DNA of 64,000 bases from MFD00082-c5 sp963697995 (GTDB lineage Bacteria > Chlamydiota > Chlamydiia > Chlamydiales > JAJFMB01): the NCBI GenBank assembly GCA_963697995.1, contig OY969110.1, forward strand, positions 1,240,001 to 1,304,000, written 5' to 3'. Of this stretch, positions 41,212 through 49,533 are shown piece after piece. Position 1 is the stretch's first letter. Each line of letters starts with the position of its first letter. The position numbers and the translations under genes were made by a program. The notes beneath the pieces were generated by a model that was given only the letters and a program-made list of their open reading frames with translations, made no database searches and had not been told where the DNA came from.

Positions 41212-42209
41212 TAACGAAAGGCTATTGGTTCAAAGTCAACAGGCACAAGCAGCTCGCTCTCCTTATATCCAAAATGAGCATGAAGTCTTTTTAGATAAGC
41301 TTCCGTTTCTTTAGCAACCATTTGCTCCACAAGCTGGTTGGAGAGGGAGCTTTCAACTTCTGCAAGAGTGGGCGCTCCTTCAGGTTTCATCCCATTTAAA
41401 ACGAAAATTCTAAAGAAAGTCTCTTGACTTTTTCGGCTCTTTTGAAGGAGTGGTTTTGTAAACTCTTTCTCTTTAAGTGCAGAAATGACCGGTTTAATCT
41501 CGGAAGAGAGCTCATCCATCGAAACGGCGTACTCTTCAGAAAGATCAATTTTTAAGGCTTTGGCCACTTCACTCAATGTTTGCCCCTCTTCTAGTTGTTC
41601 GTGAGCTTTTTTTGCAACCTCCTCACACCCTTCTCCCTTAATGGTAAGGATCTGGTAGCGCCACTCATCCTTCTGTTTGTTCTTCTCGGCAAAGGCAAGA
41701 TAAGCCTCCTGAATCATTTGAGGAGTCACTTGTTTTATCGCTTTCATATGCACTCTAAAGTACATCATGCGCTTGAGCATGATGTCGTCTTTTACAATTT
41801 GCCACGCTTCATCGAAGGTCAGACCAATTCTGTCTAAGTTATCTAAAACATTGGGACCGAAAATCCCCTCCATCTCCTGTCTGATATCTCCGTGAGACAC
41901 CTCAAGTTTTGACTCTTCAGCATCAGCTACGATAAGCGCTTTGTCGATCAGTTGCTGCAAAGTATTTTTCCAGCTCGATTGATAAAATTGCGCTTTTGCC
42001 ATTTGGTTATTTCTGTACTCGGGAAACTGTTTATAAAAAATCACATCCATTTTTTTTAAAACATCTATCACGGTGAGCGCTTTTCCGTTAACGACCCCAA
42101 GAATCCGGTTGTTGACGATGAGATTTTTTTCCTGCCCTAAGAAAAAAGGGTCGGCGTCTAAAGTGTAATGTCCGCTTAAAATAAGAAGAGCGACAAGTTT
42201 TTTTAACAT
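41211..42209 (-). CDS. SurA-like periplasmic chaperone
   Basis: 332 residues. A signal peptide (MLKKLVALLILSGHYTLDA) is followed by a SurA N-terminal type helical domain: VNGKALTVIDVLKKMDV, then LQQLIDKALIVADAEE and the DIMLKRMMYFRV stretch. The rest resembles a degenerate parvulin domain (YQILTIKGEG, LSEVAKAL), without clear active-site conservation, and ends with a helix. Proteins of this type escort unfolded outer-membrane proteins. In Chlamydia the gene beside ksgA (CT355, as I remember) is of this kind. GAGGAT precedes the ATG; it is translationally coupled to ksgA. Confidence 0.75.
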   Translation of the reverse strand: MLKKLVALLILSGHYTLDADPFFLGQEKNLIVNNRILGVVNGKALTVIDVLKKMDVIFYKQFPEYRNNQMAKAQFYQSSWKNTLQQLIDKALIVADAEESKLEVSHGDIRQEMEGIFGPNVLDNLDRIGLTFDEAWQIVKDDIMLKRMMYFRVHMKAIKQVTPQMIQEAYLAFAEKNKQKDEWRYQILTIKGEGCEEVAKKAHEQLEEGQTLSEVAKALKIDLSEEYAVSMDELSSEIKPVISALKEKEFTKPLLQKSRKSQETFFRIFVLNGMKPEGAPTLAEVESSLSNQLVEQMVAKETEAYLKRLHAHFGYKESELLVPVDFEPIAFR

Positions 42210-42232
42210 CGGATATCCTCATTTGAAATGAA

Positions 42233-43348
42233 TCAGATTATAGGCGAATCGGTATTAAATTGTAAGACAACTGCGTAAAACCCATCCATTTCGTTTTGTT
42301 TTGGAAGAGATTGGAAAGGAGGCGAGACGAGTTTTAGGGGGTAATTTTTTAAAAAGAAATCAAGTTGCTCTTCATTTTCCTCTTTTAAGACGCTGCAGGT
42401 GGCATAAACAATTTTTCCATTAGGTTTAAGATAAAGAAGAGCCTCTTTAAAAATCGCCCTTTGTTTTAACGCAAGATTATCTATAAAAGATTTTGTAAGG
42501 CGCGATTTTTGCTCCGGATGGCGTCTTAGGGTTCCGGTGGCCGAGCAAGGAACATCGACTAGTATCCAATCAGCTTTTTTATGAGGGTCTAATCCAATAT
42601 GCGCGATTTCAATCCCTGCTCTTAAAACTCTTCTTTCTGCCTCGTTTAAAACTTGTGGTCTGATGTCGTTTAAATAAATGGCCCCCTTTTTTTGAAGCTT
42701 ATAGGCAAACCCCAACGTTTTTCCTCCGGAACCTGCGCAGTAATCGATAACGGTATCGTAAGGTTTTGCATCGACAAGCTCTGCTAAGAGCTGACTGCCT
42801 TCGTCTTGAAGCTCAAAACAACCCGTTTGATACTCTAATGTTGCGGTCAAAGCCTCCCTTTTTGGAAATGTGAACCCAAAGGGGGCCATGGCACACTTTC
42901 TACTTTCGGGAAATCTTTTTTGAAAGGCCTCTAGACTTGATTTTTCTGGATTAACTCTCACGGTGATCGGAGCTTCCTTCTGGCACGTTAAGCAAAACTC
43001 TTTTGTGTTGTCTTGAAGAGAGTTGAATAAAATTTCATATAACTCTTTGTTAAATCCCACTTGGATGTGAGGGGGAAGAGAGGGGTCGAGAAGTAACTTT
43101 TTTAACTCCTGGCTTTTAAACAGCTCAAATCGATTTTCCCATGTAATAGGGGGCTTCAAAAAATAATCGTAAGTCTCTTGCCACTTTATAAGATGATAGA
43201 AAGCCTCAGAAATCTCTCTTCTGTCTTTTGAGCCGAGCGCTTTGTGCGATTTAAAATAGAGGCGCACCGTTTCATCTAAAGGCTCTTTTTCATTTATTTC
43301 AGAAAGAAGTTGTAAAAGGTGGTAATCTCTAAAGGGAAGCTTATTCAT
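42233..43348 (-). CDS. rsmB: RsmB/NOP-family RNA m5C methyltransferase
   Basis: 371 residues. A short NusB-like helical part (about 1-110) precedes the methyltransferase domain. Key motifs are the SAM loop VIDYCAGSGGKTLGFA, DIRPQVLNEAERR, the catalytic VDVPCSATGTLRRHPE and the second Cys in VYATCSVLKEENEEQ. Two-cysteine NOL1/NOP2/Sun enzymes methylate C5 of cytosine in rRNA or tRNA; RsmB acts on C967 of 16S rRNA. It is somewhat shorter than E. coli RsmB (429), mostly at the N-terminus, so the precise target is not certain. It ends 23 bp before the SurA-like gene begins. Confidence 0.85.
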   Translation of the reverse strand: MNKLPFRDYHLLQLLSEINEKEPLDETVRLYFKSHKALGSKDRREISEAFYHLIKWQETYDYFLKPPITWENRFELFKSQELKKLLLDPSLPPHIQVGFNKELYEILFNSLQDNTKEFCLTCQKEAPITVRVNPEKSSLEAFQKRFPESRKCAMAPFGFTFPKREALTATLEYQTGCFELQDEGSQLLAELVDAKPYDTVIDYCAGSGGKTLGFAYKLQKKGAIYLNDIRPQVLNEAERRVLRAGIEIAHIGLDPHKKADWILVDVPCSATGTLRRHPEQKSRLTKSFIDNLALKQRAIFKEALLYLKPNGKIVYATCSVLKEENEEQLDFFLKNYPLKLVSPPFQSLPKQNEMDGFYAVVLQFNTDSPII

Positions 43349-43433
43349 AGTTGTTTTTAGTGTAGCAAAAAATAAGATTGAAAGAAATCAACATTTTTTG
43401 TACCAATAGATAAAATGCAAGGAGTTTTTTTAT

Positions 43434-43856
43434 ATGGATGGAGTGTCTTCGTTGTTAAAGTGTCTTGGGCGTCTTTGCCTCGCTGCTGTTTTTCTTTGGG
43501 ATGGGATTTATAAAGTTTTAGAGTTTCCAGCAGCTGTTCAATTTTTCCAGGATGTTGGGCACAGCTCTTTGGGTGCTCAAGTTGTCGTTGTGATCTCCTC
43601 ATTGGTTGAGATTGTGTTTAGCTGTTTTTTAATCGTTGGGTACCAGTCGAAGTTTTCAGCTTTTGCCCTAGCTCTTTACACTCTTTTTACAATCTCACTT
43701 TTAAACGATTTTTGGCGCTTAGATGGTCCCGATATGATGGTGGGGTTAATCGACTTTTTGAAAGGGATTGCGATCGTTGGGGGGCTTTTATACGTGATAG
43801 CTACAGGTCCTGGAGCTTTAAGTAGCGATTCATATAAAAATAAGGGAGTCGAATAA
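43434..43856 (+). CDS. DoxX-family small membrane protein
   Basis: 140 residues with four hydrophobic helices (about 7-25, 44-66, 72-92 and 105-125). LGRLCLAAVFLWDGIYKVLEF near the N-terminus is the typical DoxX start. These proteins are found in respiratory or redox-stress contexts, but the biochemical role is not settled. An AAGGAG ribosome site stands 11 bases before the ATG. Divergent from rsmB and followed by a separately promoted small gene. Confidence 0.85.
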   Translation: MDGVSSLLKCLGRLCLAAVFLWDGIYKVLEFPAAVQFFQDVGHSSLGAQVVVVISSLVEIVFSCFLIVGYQSKFSAFALALYTLFTISLLNDFWRLDGPDMMVGLIDFLKGIAIVGGLLYVIATGPGALSSDSYKNKGVE

Positions 43857-43872
43857 TTTATCAAAAATTAAC

Positions 43873-43902
43873 TTGAGCCCTCTTAATTATCTTTGTTATA
43901 TT
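43873..43902 (+). promoter_or_regulatory. Candidate promoter for the 75-residue gene
   Basis: TTGAGC (43873-43878), 18-base spacer, TATATT (43897-43902). The start codon is 35 bp downstream with a GGGGGGAGG ribosome site in between. Confidence 0.45.
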
Positions 43903-43937
43903 GAGAATGAGGTTAATTTTAAGGGGGGAGGTTAATT

Positions 43938-44165
43938 ATGGAAAATTTAAGTCCTATCCAGATTCCTGGGACACAAGAGAATTTGCACGTGAGTAGTAAA
44001 CAAGAACAAGCTGCGCTCACTAAGCTTTTTCATACTAGTGCTACACTTAATAAAGGTGAGAGCGACCTTGTCAAGAGGGCAGTCGAAAAAAAGAACGAGC
44101 ACATATCGGAACCTGGTTTCAGAAAAGTAAATGATTTTTTTCAAGGAAGATTAACAGAAAAATAA
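43938..44165 (+). CDS. Small charged protein of unknown function
   Basis: 75 residues, hydrophilic, helical after residue 20, with GGGGGGAGG seven bases upstream of the ATG. No signal peptide or membrane segment. The C-terminal half (LTKLFHTSATLNKGESD through FRKVNDFFQGRL) resembles in pattern the decayed frame that follows downstream, so this is probably one of a duplicated pair. It has its own promoter and terminator, so it is a real single-gene unit. Function unknown. Confidence 0.65.
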   Translation: MENLSPIQIPGTQENLHVSSKQEQAALTKLFHTSATLNKGESDLVKRAVEKKNEHISEPGFRKVNDFFQGRLTEK

Positions 44166-44192
44166 GCGTCCCCTTTTAGGGAGACGTTTATT
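44163..44192 (+). terminator. Probable terminator after the 75-residue gene
   Basis: AAGCGTCCCC and GGGAGACGTTT form an imperfect stem around TTTTA and are followed by TTTATTGTTCTTT. It starts at the stop codon of the small gene. Confidence 0.6.
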
Positions 44193-44227
44193 GTTCTTTG
44201 AATCATTTAATTATTTTGGGGGGAGAT

Positions 44228-44476
44228 ATGGGACGATCATCTTTTGGATCGATGAGGTTAATGCCTATTCCTGACATTTCTTAGTTTGTTTCTGTTAAAA
44301 CTGATTCAGCCGAATAAAAAGTTTTAAAAAACTTTTTGAAACTGAACATGAACTTGATCGGCAGGAAGTGCATACCCTAAATGATTATATTAGTCGAGGA
44401 TACTGGGTTATCTCATGCCGGTAGAGAAAAAATAGCTAAGCTTATGGAAAAACGAATACTTCAAGCAGAGTTTTAG
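44228..44476 (+). pseudogene. Decayed paralogue of the small charged protein
   Basis: GGGGGGAG and ATG (44228) open a frame MGRSSFGSMRLMPIPDIS that stops after 18 codons. After further stops, another frame reads KSFKKLFETEHELDRQEVH and LNDYISRGYWV. A one-base shift later it continues as LSHAGREKIAKLMEKRILQ to TAG at 44474. The K-LF-T-(x)-L-(x)-E spacing and the G-(x)2-K-(x)-R-IL end follow the upstream 75-residue protein. Reading it as a broken duplicate explains the ribosome site and the coding-like pieces in an otherwise empty 358-bp gap. Confidence 0.5.
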
Positions 44477-44484
44477 ACTCTTTC

Positions 44485-44514
44485 TTGCTTTCAAAAGGAC
44501 GACTCTTTTAGAAT
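44485..44514 (+). promoter_or_regulatory. Candidate promoter for the lnt-lpxC-fabZ-lpxA-fmt operon
   Basis: TTGCTT (44485-44490), 18-base spacer, TAGAAT (44509-44514), nine bases before the lnt ATG. Like hisS, the lnt message would be nearly leaderless, and no ribosome site is visible. Confidence 0.35.
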
Positions 44515-44523
44515 GGCCCTATT

Positions 44524-46128
44524 ATGCTTTTTTTTCTTCTTTCGTATCTCGTGGTCGCTTTTGGTCAGCCCGTTTGGTCTTTTTCTTTAAGCGTTTTAGC
44601 AGCCTTTTTGGGTTACGCTTTATTTTTCTACAAGACGATAGATGAGGACTATAAATTTCTCAAAGGGTTTTTGTGGTATACCGCCGTCATGTGGACTTGG
44701 CTCATTTGGTTCATCTCTCACCCCTATTATTACATTTACTTTGTTCACCTAGGGCTTTCCCTTCTTGCAGCCGTCCAGTTTGGGATTTTAACGATTTTTG
44801 TCACGAGGCAAAGGCTTGAGAGGTTAGGTGGCGTGTTATCTCTTGCCGGTTTTTGGGTTTTGATGGAATGGTTAAGACACTTTTTTTTAGCAGGTTTTTT
44901 TTGGAATCCTGTAGGGATAGCTCTTACGGCCAGTATCACCACATTGCAGTTTGCCTCAGTAGGAGGTGTCCTTTTTCTCTCCTTTTGGGTCATGATGACA
45001 AATTTTTTAGTCCTTAGAGCAGCTCTTTTTAGAAAACACTTATTTCAGCCCGTTTTTGCGCTTTTAATCCCTGTAATTTTTGGTTTGGCTCAGATCGCGT
45101 ACCAAAAGAAAAGTGTTGAAAACTCTTCCCGTTTTAATGCCCTTCTTGTTCAAACAGCTTTTGACCCTGAAGAGGAAGGACGGGTTAAAGGGGTTGATGC
45201 ATTTAAAAAGCTTGTGTTAACCGAGTGGAAACTGATTTTTTCAACTCTTAAGTCTCATATGGAAAAGGATGTTGATTTGATTGCAATGCCCGAGGGGACT
45301 GTAGCTTTTGGCACCTACTCTTTCGTTTTTCCCTTTGAGAAGTTAAAAGAATTTTTTATTGATTCTTTTGGAGAGCGGGCAGAAACCTCTTTGATCCCTC
45401 TTGAGTGGCCTTTTGCGACTCAATACCAGGGAGAGTGGGTTGTTAACAACGCCTATATTGGGAAAAGTTTGGCCAATTTATTTAAATGCCTGGTGGTTAT
45501 CGGACTTGAGGATGCTGAAACGGACCCAAAGAGCAATGAGCGCCTCTATTTTACTTCAGCTCAAGTGTTTTCTCCTTTTTCCAATCAACTGGTTCGGTAC
45601 GACAAAAGAGTTTTAGTTCCGATGGGAGAGTATATTCCCTTCTCTTTTTGTGCCCCTTTTGCAAAGGCTTACGGGATCTCCTCCTCCTATGTGCACGGAA
45701 AGGGTGTTACGATCATTCCACATAAGAAGACCCCTTTTGCACTCTCGATCTGTTATGAAGAGATGTATGGGAATTTGATGAGGTCAAACCGCATTGAAGG
45801 GGGGCGTCTTTTGGTCAATATCACAAACGATGCGTGGTATCCCCACTCATCCCTTCCAAAACAACACTATTTTCATTCGAGGTTAAGAACCGTCGAAGCA
45901 GGAATTCCTCTTTTAAGGGCATGCAATACAGGGTTTACTTCCGGCACCGATTGTCTTGGCAGAATCGTAGGGGCAATTGATGGGGTAGGGTTTCAAGATA
46001 AACGAGAGGCTCTTTTTGTCAGTGTTCCGACAGCTCATTTCAAAACCCTCTATGCCCTTTTTGGGGATACGATGTGCGTTTCTTTAAGTTTAATGCTTGT
46101 TCTTTTAGAAAAAAAACGGCTAAAATAG
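44524..46128 (+). CDS. lnt: Apolipoprotein N-acyltransferase
   Basis: 534 residues. An N-terminal set of six to seven membrane helices is followed by a periplasmic nitrilase-type domain from about residue 205. The Glu-Lys-Cys triad is complete: Glu257 in MPEGTV, Lys361 in RYDKRVLVPMGEYIPF and Cys410 in LSICYEEMYG. Lnt adds the third acyl chain to bacterial lipoproteins, matching the LptE-like lipoprotein in this window. The last helix at the C-terminus is present. The order lnt, lpxC, fabZ, lpxA, fmt is the same as in Chlamydia. Confidence 0.95.
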   Translation: MLFFLLSYLVVAFGQPVWSFSLSVLAAFLGYALFFYKTIDEDYKFLKGFLWYTAVMWTWLIWFISHPYYYIYFVHLGLSLLAAVQFGILTIFVTRQRLERLGGVLSLAGFWVLMEWLRHFFLAGFFWNPVGIALTASITTLQFASVGGVLFLSFWVMMTNFLVLRAALFRKHLFQPVFALLIPVIFGLAQIAYQKKSVENSSRFNALLVQTAFDPEEEGRVKGVDAFKKLVLTEWKLIFSTLKSHMEKDVDLIAMPEGTVAFGTYSFVFPFEKLKEFFIDSFGERAETSLIPLEWPFATQYQGEWVVNNAYIGKSLANLFKCLVVIGLEDAETDPKSNERLYFTSAQVFSPFSNQLVRYDKRVLVPMGEYIPFSFCAPFAKAYGISSSYVHGKGVTIIPHKKTPFALSICYEEMYGNLMRSNRIEGGRLLVNITNDAWYPHSSLPKQHYFHSRLRTVEAGIPLLRACNTGFTSGTDCLGRIVGAIDGVGFQDKREALFVSVPTAHFKTLYALFGDTMCVSLSLMLVLLEKKRLK

Positions 46129-46133
46129 CGCTC

Positions 46134-46973
46134 ATGTTTTCTCCTCAAAAAACGATCAAAAACAAGGTATCTTATTCAGGGATTGGGATCCACACGGGTG
46201 AGCCTGTCACGCTCTCTTTTTGTCCAGCTCCTGAAAATTACGGGATTTCGTTTAGAAGAGTCGATCTTTCAGGTTCTCCCGAAATTTCGGCAAGCTTGGA
46301 CCATGTAATTGACACGTCAAGAAGTACCACTCTTGGGAAACAAGGAGTGAAGATTCACACCGTAGAGCATGTTTTGGCAGCGGTTAGAGCCTTTGGGATC
46401 GACAACCTTATCATAGAGATCTCAAATATCGAGCCCCCGGTTGCCGACGGAAGCTCTCAGGTTTTTGGGGAGCTTTTGGAAGAGGCAGGTCTTTTAGAGC
46501 TTAAAGAGACAAAAAAAATCTACTCTTTAAAAGAGCCAGTTTTTTATTCAGAGGGGGATTTAAGTCTTGTGGCTATTCCAAGTGATTGCTACAAAGTAAG
46601 TTACACATTAAATTACCCCCAATCTAAAGTCCTTAACTGTCAGTTTTATTCTCTTGTTGTGACAAAGGAGTCGTTTAAGAAAGAGATCGCTCCTTGTCGT
46701 ACCTTCTCTCTTTACGAGGAGGTCACGATGTTGATGGATGCGGGATTGATAAAGGGGGGAAGCCTCGATAATGCCGTGATTATTAAAGGGGATGTGGTCT
46801 TAAGTAAGGGGGGCTTGCGATTTGACAATGAGATGGTGAGGCACAAGGTGCTCGATGTGATAGGGGATATGTCCTTGATTGGAGTTCCTTTTAATGCGCA
46901 TATTATTGCTATAAAAGCGGGTCATGCGTCAAACTTTGCTTTTGCGAAAAAAATTAAGAAAGTATTGGAGTGA
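46134..46973 (+). CDS. lpxC: UDP-3-O-acyl-N-acetylglucosamine deacetylase
   Basis: 279 residues from the ATG at 46134, five bases after lnt; a longer frame from a TTG inside lnt is not needed, since the ATG begins right at the LpxC start (QKTIKNKVSYSGIGIHTGEP). The zinc ligands are in HTVEHVLAAVRAFG and RHKVLDVIGD, the FRAG-like RTFSLYEEV region is present and the catalytic His is in AGHASNFAF. LpxC carries out the first committed step of lipid A synthesis. The 3-prime end runs into the fabZ leader; fabZ begins 11 bases later. Confidence 0.96.
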   Translation: MFSPQKTIKNKVSYSGIGIHTGEPVTLSFCPAPENYGISFRRVDLSGSPEISASLDHVIDTSRSTTLGKQGVKIHTVEHVLAAVRAFGIDNLIIEISNIEPPVADGSSQVFGELLEEAGLLELKETKKIYSLKEPVFYSEGDLSLVAIPSDCYKVSYTLNYPQSKVLNCQFYSLVVTKESFKKEIAPCRTFSLYEEVTMLMDAGLIKGGSLDNAVIIKGDVVLSKGGLRFDNEMVRHKVLDVIGDMSLIGVPFNAHIIAIKAGHASNFAFAKKIKKVLE

Positions 46974-46983
46974 GGATAAAGAG

Positions 46984-47442
46984 ATGACAGAGAAAAATCC
47001 ACTATACGATATCCGTGAGATCATTAAGTTTCTTCCTCATCGTTATCCATTTCTTTTAATCGATAAAATATTATCGATGGATTTAGAGAAGGGAACGATA
47101 GTAGGATTGAAGAACGTGACGATGAACGAAGCGTTTTTTCAGGGGCATTTTCCAGAGGCGCCTATTATGCCTGGGGTGCTTATTTTGGAGGCTTTGGCGC
47201 AAACGGGTGGGGTTTTAGTCCATTTAAGAGAAAATAAGGAGAAAATAGCTCTTCTTTTGAATGTGAACGATGCCAAATTTCGCAATCCGGTAAGGCCTGG
47301 GGACCAGTTGTTTCTCATAGCAGAAGGGATTCACTTTAGCAGCAAAGGGGGCCGAGTCAAGGCTAGAGCTCTTGTGAATAACGACAAAGTGGCTGTAGAG
47401 GCAGAAGTGGGTTTTGCCTTAGTGAATAAAAATCAAATTTAA
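46984..47442 (+). CDS. fabZ: (3R)-hydroxyacyl-ACP dehydratase FabZ
   Basis: 152 residues from the ATG at 46984, which has a GGAGTGAGGA site upstream; a longer in-frame start inside lpxC is rejected. The hot-dog fold signature is clear: FLPHRYPFLLIDKIL, then FFQGHFPEAPIMPGVLILEA with the catalytic His and Glu. It dehydrates beta-hydroxyacyl-ACP in fatty-acid elongation and shares the hydroxyacyl-ACP pool with LpxA, which explains the common operon. Confidence 0.97.
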   Translation: MTEKNPLYDIREIIKFLPHRYPFLLIDKILSMDLEKGTIVGLKNVTMNEAFFQGHFPEAPIMPGVLILEALAQTGGVLVHLRENKEKIALLLNVNDAKFRNPVRPGDQLFLIAEGIHFSSKGGRVKARALVNNDKVAVEAEVGFALVNKNQI

Positions 47443-47475
47443 TGACTTAAAACAAAAGGCTTGGAGATTCCTGTT

Positions 47476-48297
47476 ATGAGCGATTCTATTATTCATCCGA
47501 CAGCGATTATTGAAGACGGGGCAAAATTAGGTAAAGGGGTCATTGTGGAGCCTTTTGCTGTGATTAAGAAATCTGTTGTTCTTGAGGATAACGTGGTGAT
47601 TAAATCGCATGTTTACATCGATGGAAACACCCATGTGGGGGAAGGAACAGTGATTTATCCTTTTGCATGTATTGGCACAAAAGCTCAAAACCTCAAATAC
47701 AAAGGGGAAGAGACGTTTGTGAAGATTGGGAAAAGGTGTGAGATTCGGGAGTATTCGACGATCAATGCCTCTTCTGGCGAGGGATCGACAGTTTTAGTGG
47801 GTGATGAGTGTTTTATTATGGCGGGCTGCCACATTGCTCACAACTGTGAAATTGGGCATCACGTGGTGATGAGCAATGGCGTCGGTCTTGCAGGTCACGT
47901 GGTGATTGAGGATTACGCGATCATTGGGGGAATGACGGGTGTTCATCAACACGTCAGGATTGGGGCTTATGCTATGGTGGGTGGGATGAGCGGACTTCCC
48001 TGCGATGTGCCTCCCTACACGCTTGGAGCGGGGCACCCTTTCCGCTTTGGTGGCTTAAACCTAGTGGGACTTAAGAGAAAAGGGTTTACTTTAGAGACAA
48101 GACAGGAGCTTGCAAGGGCGTATCAGATTTGTTACCGCTCAAAGCTTTCCTTGGAGGAGGCCCTTCTTAAAATTGAGAATGAGCTTAAGCCTTTGCCTGA
48201 AATTAGGCATTGGGTGGAGTTTTGTAAGGGGACGAAGCGGGGCATTTATGCAACAGCTGGGGAGAAAACAGCAGAAAAGAGTGAAGTCTCATGCTAA
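47476..48297 (+). CDS. lpxA: UDP-N-acetylglucosamine O-acyltransferase
   Basis: 273 residues from the ATG at 47476 (GGAG about nine bases upstream). A left-handed beta-helix built of hexapeptide repeats occupies residues 1-190 (IIHPTAIIEDGAKLGKGV onward), with the catalytic His in the MAGCHIAHNCEIGHHVVMSN stretch (quoted as one 20-residue piece) and the typical GLNLVGLKRKGF hinge before the C-terminal helical domain. LpxA starts lipid A synthesis by acylating UDP-GlcNAc. The 3-prime end overlaps fmt by seven bases. Confidence 0.97.
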   Translation: MSDSIIHPTAIIEDGAKLGKGVIVEPFAVIKKSVVLEDNVVIKSHVYIDGNTHVGEGTVIYPFACIGTKAQNLKYKGEETFVKIGKRCEIREYSTINASSGEGSTVLVGDECFIMAGCHIAHNCEIGHHVVMSNGVGLAGHVVIEDYAIIGGMTGVHQHVRIGAYAMVGGMSGLPCDVPPYTLGAGHPFRFGGLNLVGLKRKGFTLETRQELARAYQICYRSKLSLEEALLKIENELKPLPEIRHWVEFCKGTKRGIYATAGEKTAEKSEVSC

Positions 48298-49214
48298 GGG
48301 TCGTCTTTTTTGGAGCCCCTTCCTTTGCCGCCAAAACGGTTTCATTTCTTTTAAGCAATGGTATCAATATCGTAGGCGTGGTGACGAAACCTGACAAACC
48401 AGCAGGGCGTGGTGGGCACCTCAAGATGCCGGCTGTAAAGGAAGTGATTTTAGCAGAAGCGCCAAACCTTCCTCTTTTTCAACCAGAAAAGGCCTCCTCT
48501 GCAGATTTTGTCGAAGTTTTGAGGGGGTTAAAAGCGGATCTGTTTGTTGTTGTGGCCTACGGTGAGATTTTGAAGCAGTCGGTATTAGATTTGCCAATCA
48601 AAGGGTGTATCAATGTGCATGCATCACTTTTACCCTTTTATAGGGGAGCGGCTCCCATACAAAGAGCGATTGAGTGTGGTGAGAAAGAGACTGGGGTTAC
48701 GATCCAACATATGGTCCTTAAAATGGATGCAGGAGATGTGATTAAGAGGATTTCTGTTTCTATACCAGACGATATGAGAGCTCAGGAGCTCGAAGCGGTT
48801 TTAAATGGCGTAGGAAATGAGGCCCTTTTGGAGGTGATACATCTTTTTGAGAAAGGGGAAATTACAGAAGAGCCCCAAGATGAAACCTTAGTCACTTTTG
48901 CAAAGAAAGTGACACCTGAAGAGGCAGAAATCGATGTGAATAAGACAGCCAGAGAACTTAGTTGTCAAATTCGTGCATTTTACCCAAATCCTGGTTCATG
49001 GATGATGTGGAATCACAAGGGGGAGAAGAGGCGGCTAAAGGTGCTTCGAGCGCGAGTGTATGAGGGGGAAGGGCCTGAAAAGGGGAAACTTGAGAGGAGA
49101 GAAAAGAAGCTTCTCTTGGGGTGTCGAGAGGGGAGTTTGGAGCTTTTAGAAGTTAAGCCTGAAGGGAAAAGGGGCATGAGCGGGGAGGAGTTTTTGAGGG
49201 GTACTGGCCTTTAA
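48291..49214 (+). CDS. fmt: Methionyl-tRNA formyltransferase
   Basis: 307 residues. The N-terminal formyltransferase domain has VVFFGAPSFAAKTV, the VTKPDKPAGRG loop and the catalytic block CINVHASLLPFYRGAAPIQR with Asn and His, then MDAGDVI. The C-terminal OB-like domain (from about 205) contains REL-(x)-QIRAFYPNPGSW. It formylates initiator Met-tRNA. It is the last gene of the operon. Directly after the stop lies a 35-bp copy of the ftsQ tail. Confidence 0.97.
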   Translation: MLRVVFFGAPSFAAKTVSFLLSNGINIVGVVTKPDKPAGRGGHLKMPAVKEVILAEAPNLPLFQPEKASSADFVEVLRGLKADLFVVVAYGEILKQSVLDLPIKGCINVHASLLPFYRGAAPIQRAIECGEKETGVTIQHMVLKMDAGDVIKRISVSIPDDMRAQELEAVLNGVGNEALLEVIHLFEKGEITEEPQDETLVTFAKKVTPEEAEIDVNKTARELSCQIRAFYPNPGSWMMWNHKGEKRRLKVLRARVYEGEGPEKGKLERREKKLLLGCREGSLELLEVKPEGKRGMSGEEFLRGTGL

Positions 49215-49219
49215 ACTGC

Positions 49220-49254
49220 TTGAAGCAGCGCAAAATTAAGACGCAAGTCCACAA
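49220..49254 (+). repeat. 35-bp direct repeat, copy of the ftsQ 3-prime end
   Basis: TTGAAGCAGCGCAAAATTAA and the next 15 bases are identical to 51210-51244, which lies inside the end of ftsQ. The copy starts six bases after the fmt stop. The last six codons of ftsQ are not included. The two copies enclose about 1.95 kb with one gene. Confidence 0.93.
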
Positions 49255-49533
49255 ACTGTCTCGAATAAAATAAAACGCGGGATATCAATGCGCTTAAGGT
49301 GTAGAATTAAGTGATCAAAGTTTACTTGAAAATAAGATGTCCTTTTGCATTATTGTTGCAATGACCCCTGGCGCGAATGAACCTCACTAAAGGAGATTAT
49401 TGAACCATACGCTTTTAATTGTAGTAGTTTTTTCTGCCTGCGCGTTTCAAAACCTTTAAACTTTTGCTATTTAGTGCGTTTTTTGATAGAAGCCATTTGT
49501 GGGGAAGAATTTTTAAGGTTAATAGTCAAAATT
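49255..49533. other. Non-coding stretch between fmt and the effector-like gene
   Basis: 279 bp of AT-rich sequence with no frame longer than a few dozen codons, no RNA gene and no convincing hairpin. The piece near 49400-49530 shows scattered short frames but no coding bias that I can defend. Confidence 0.5.
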
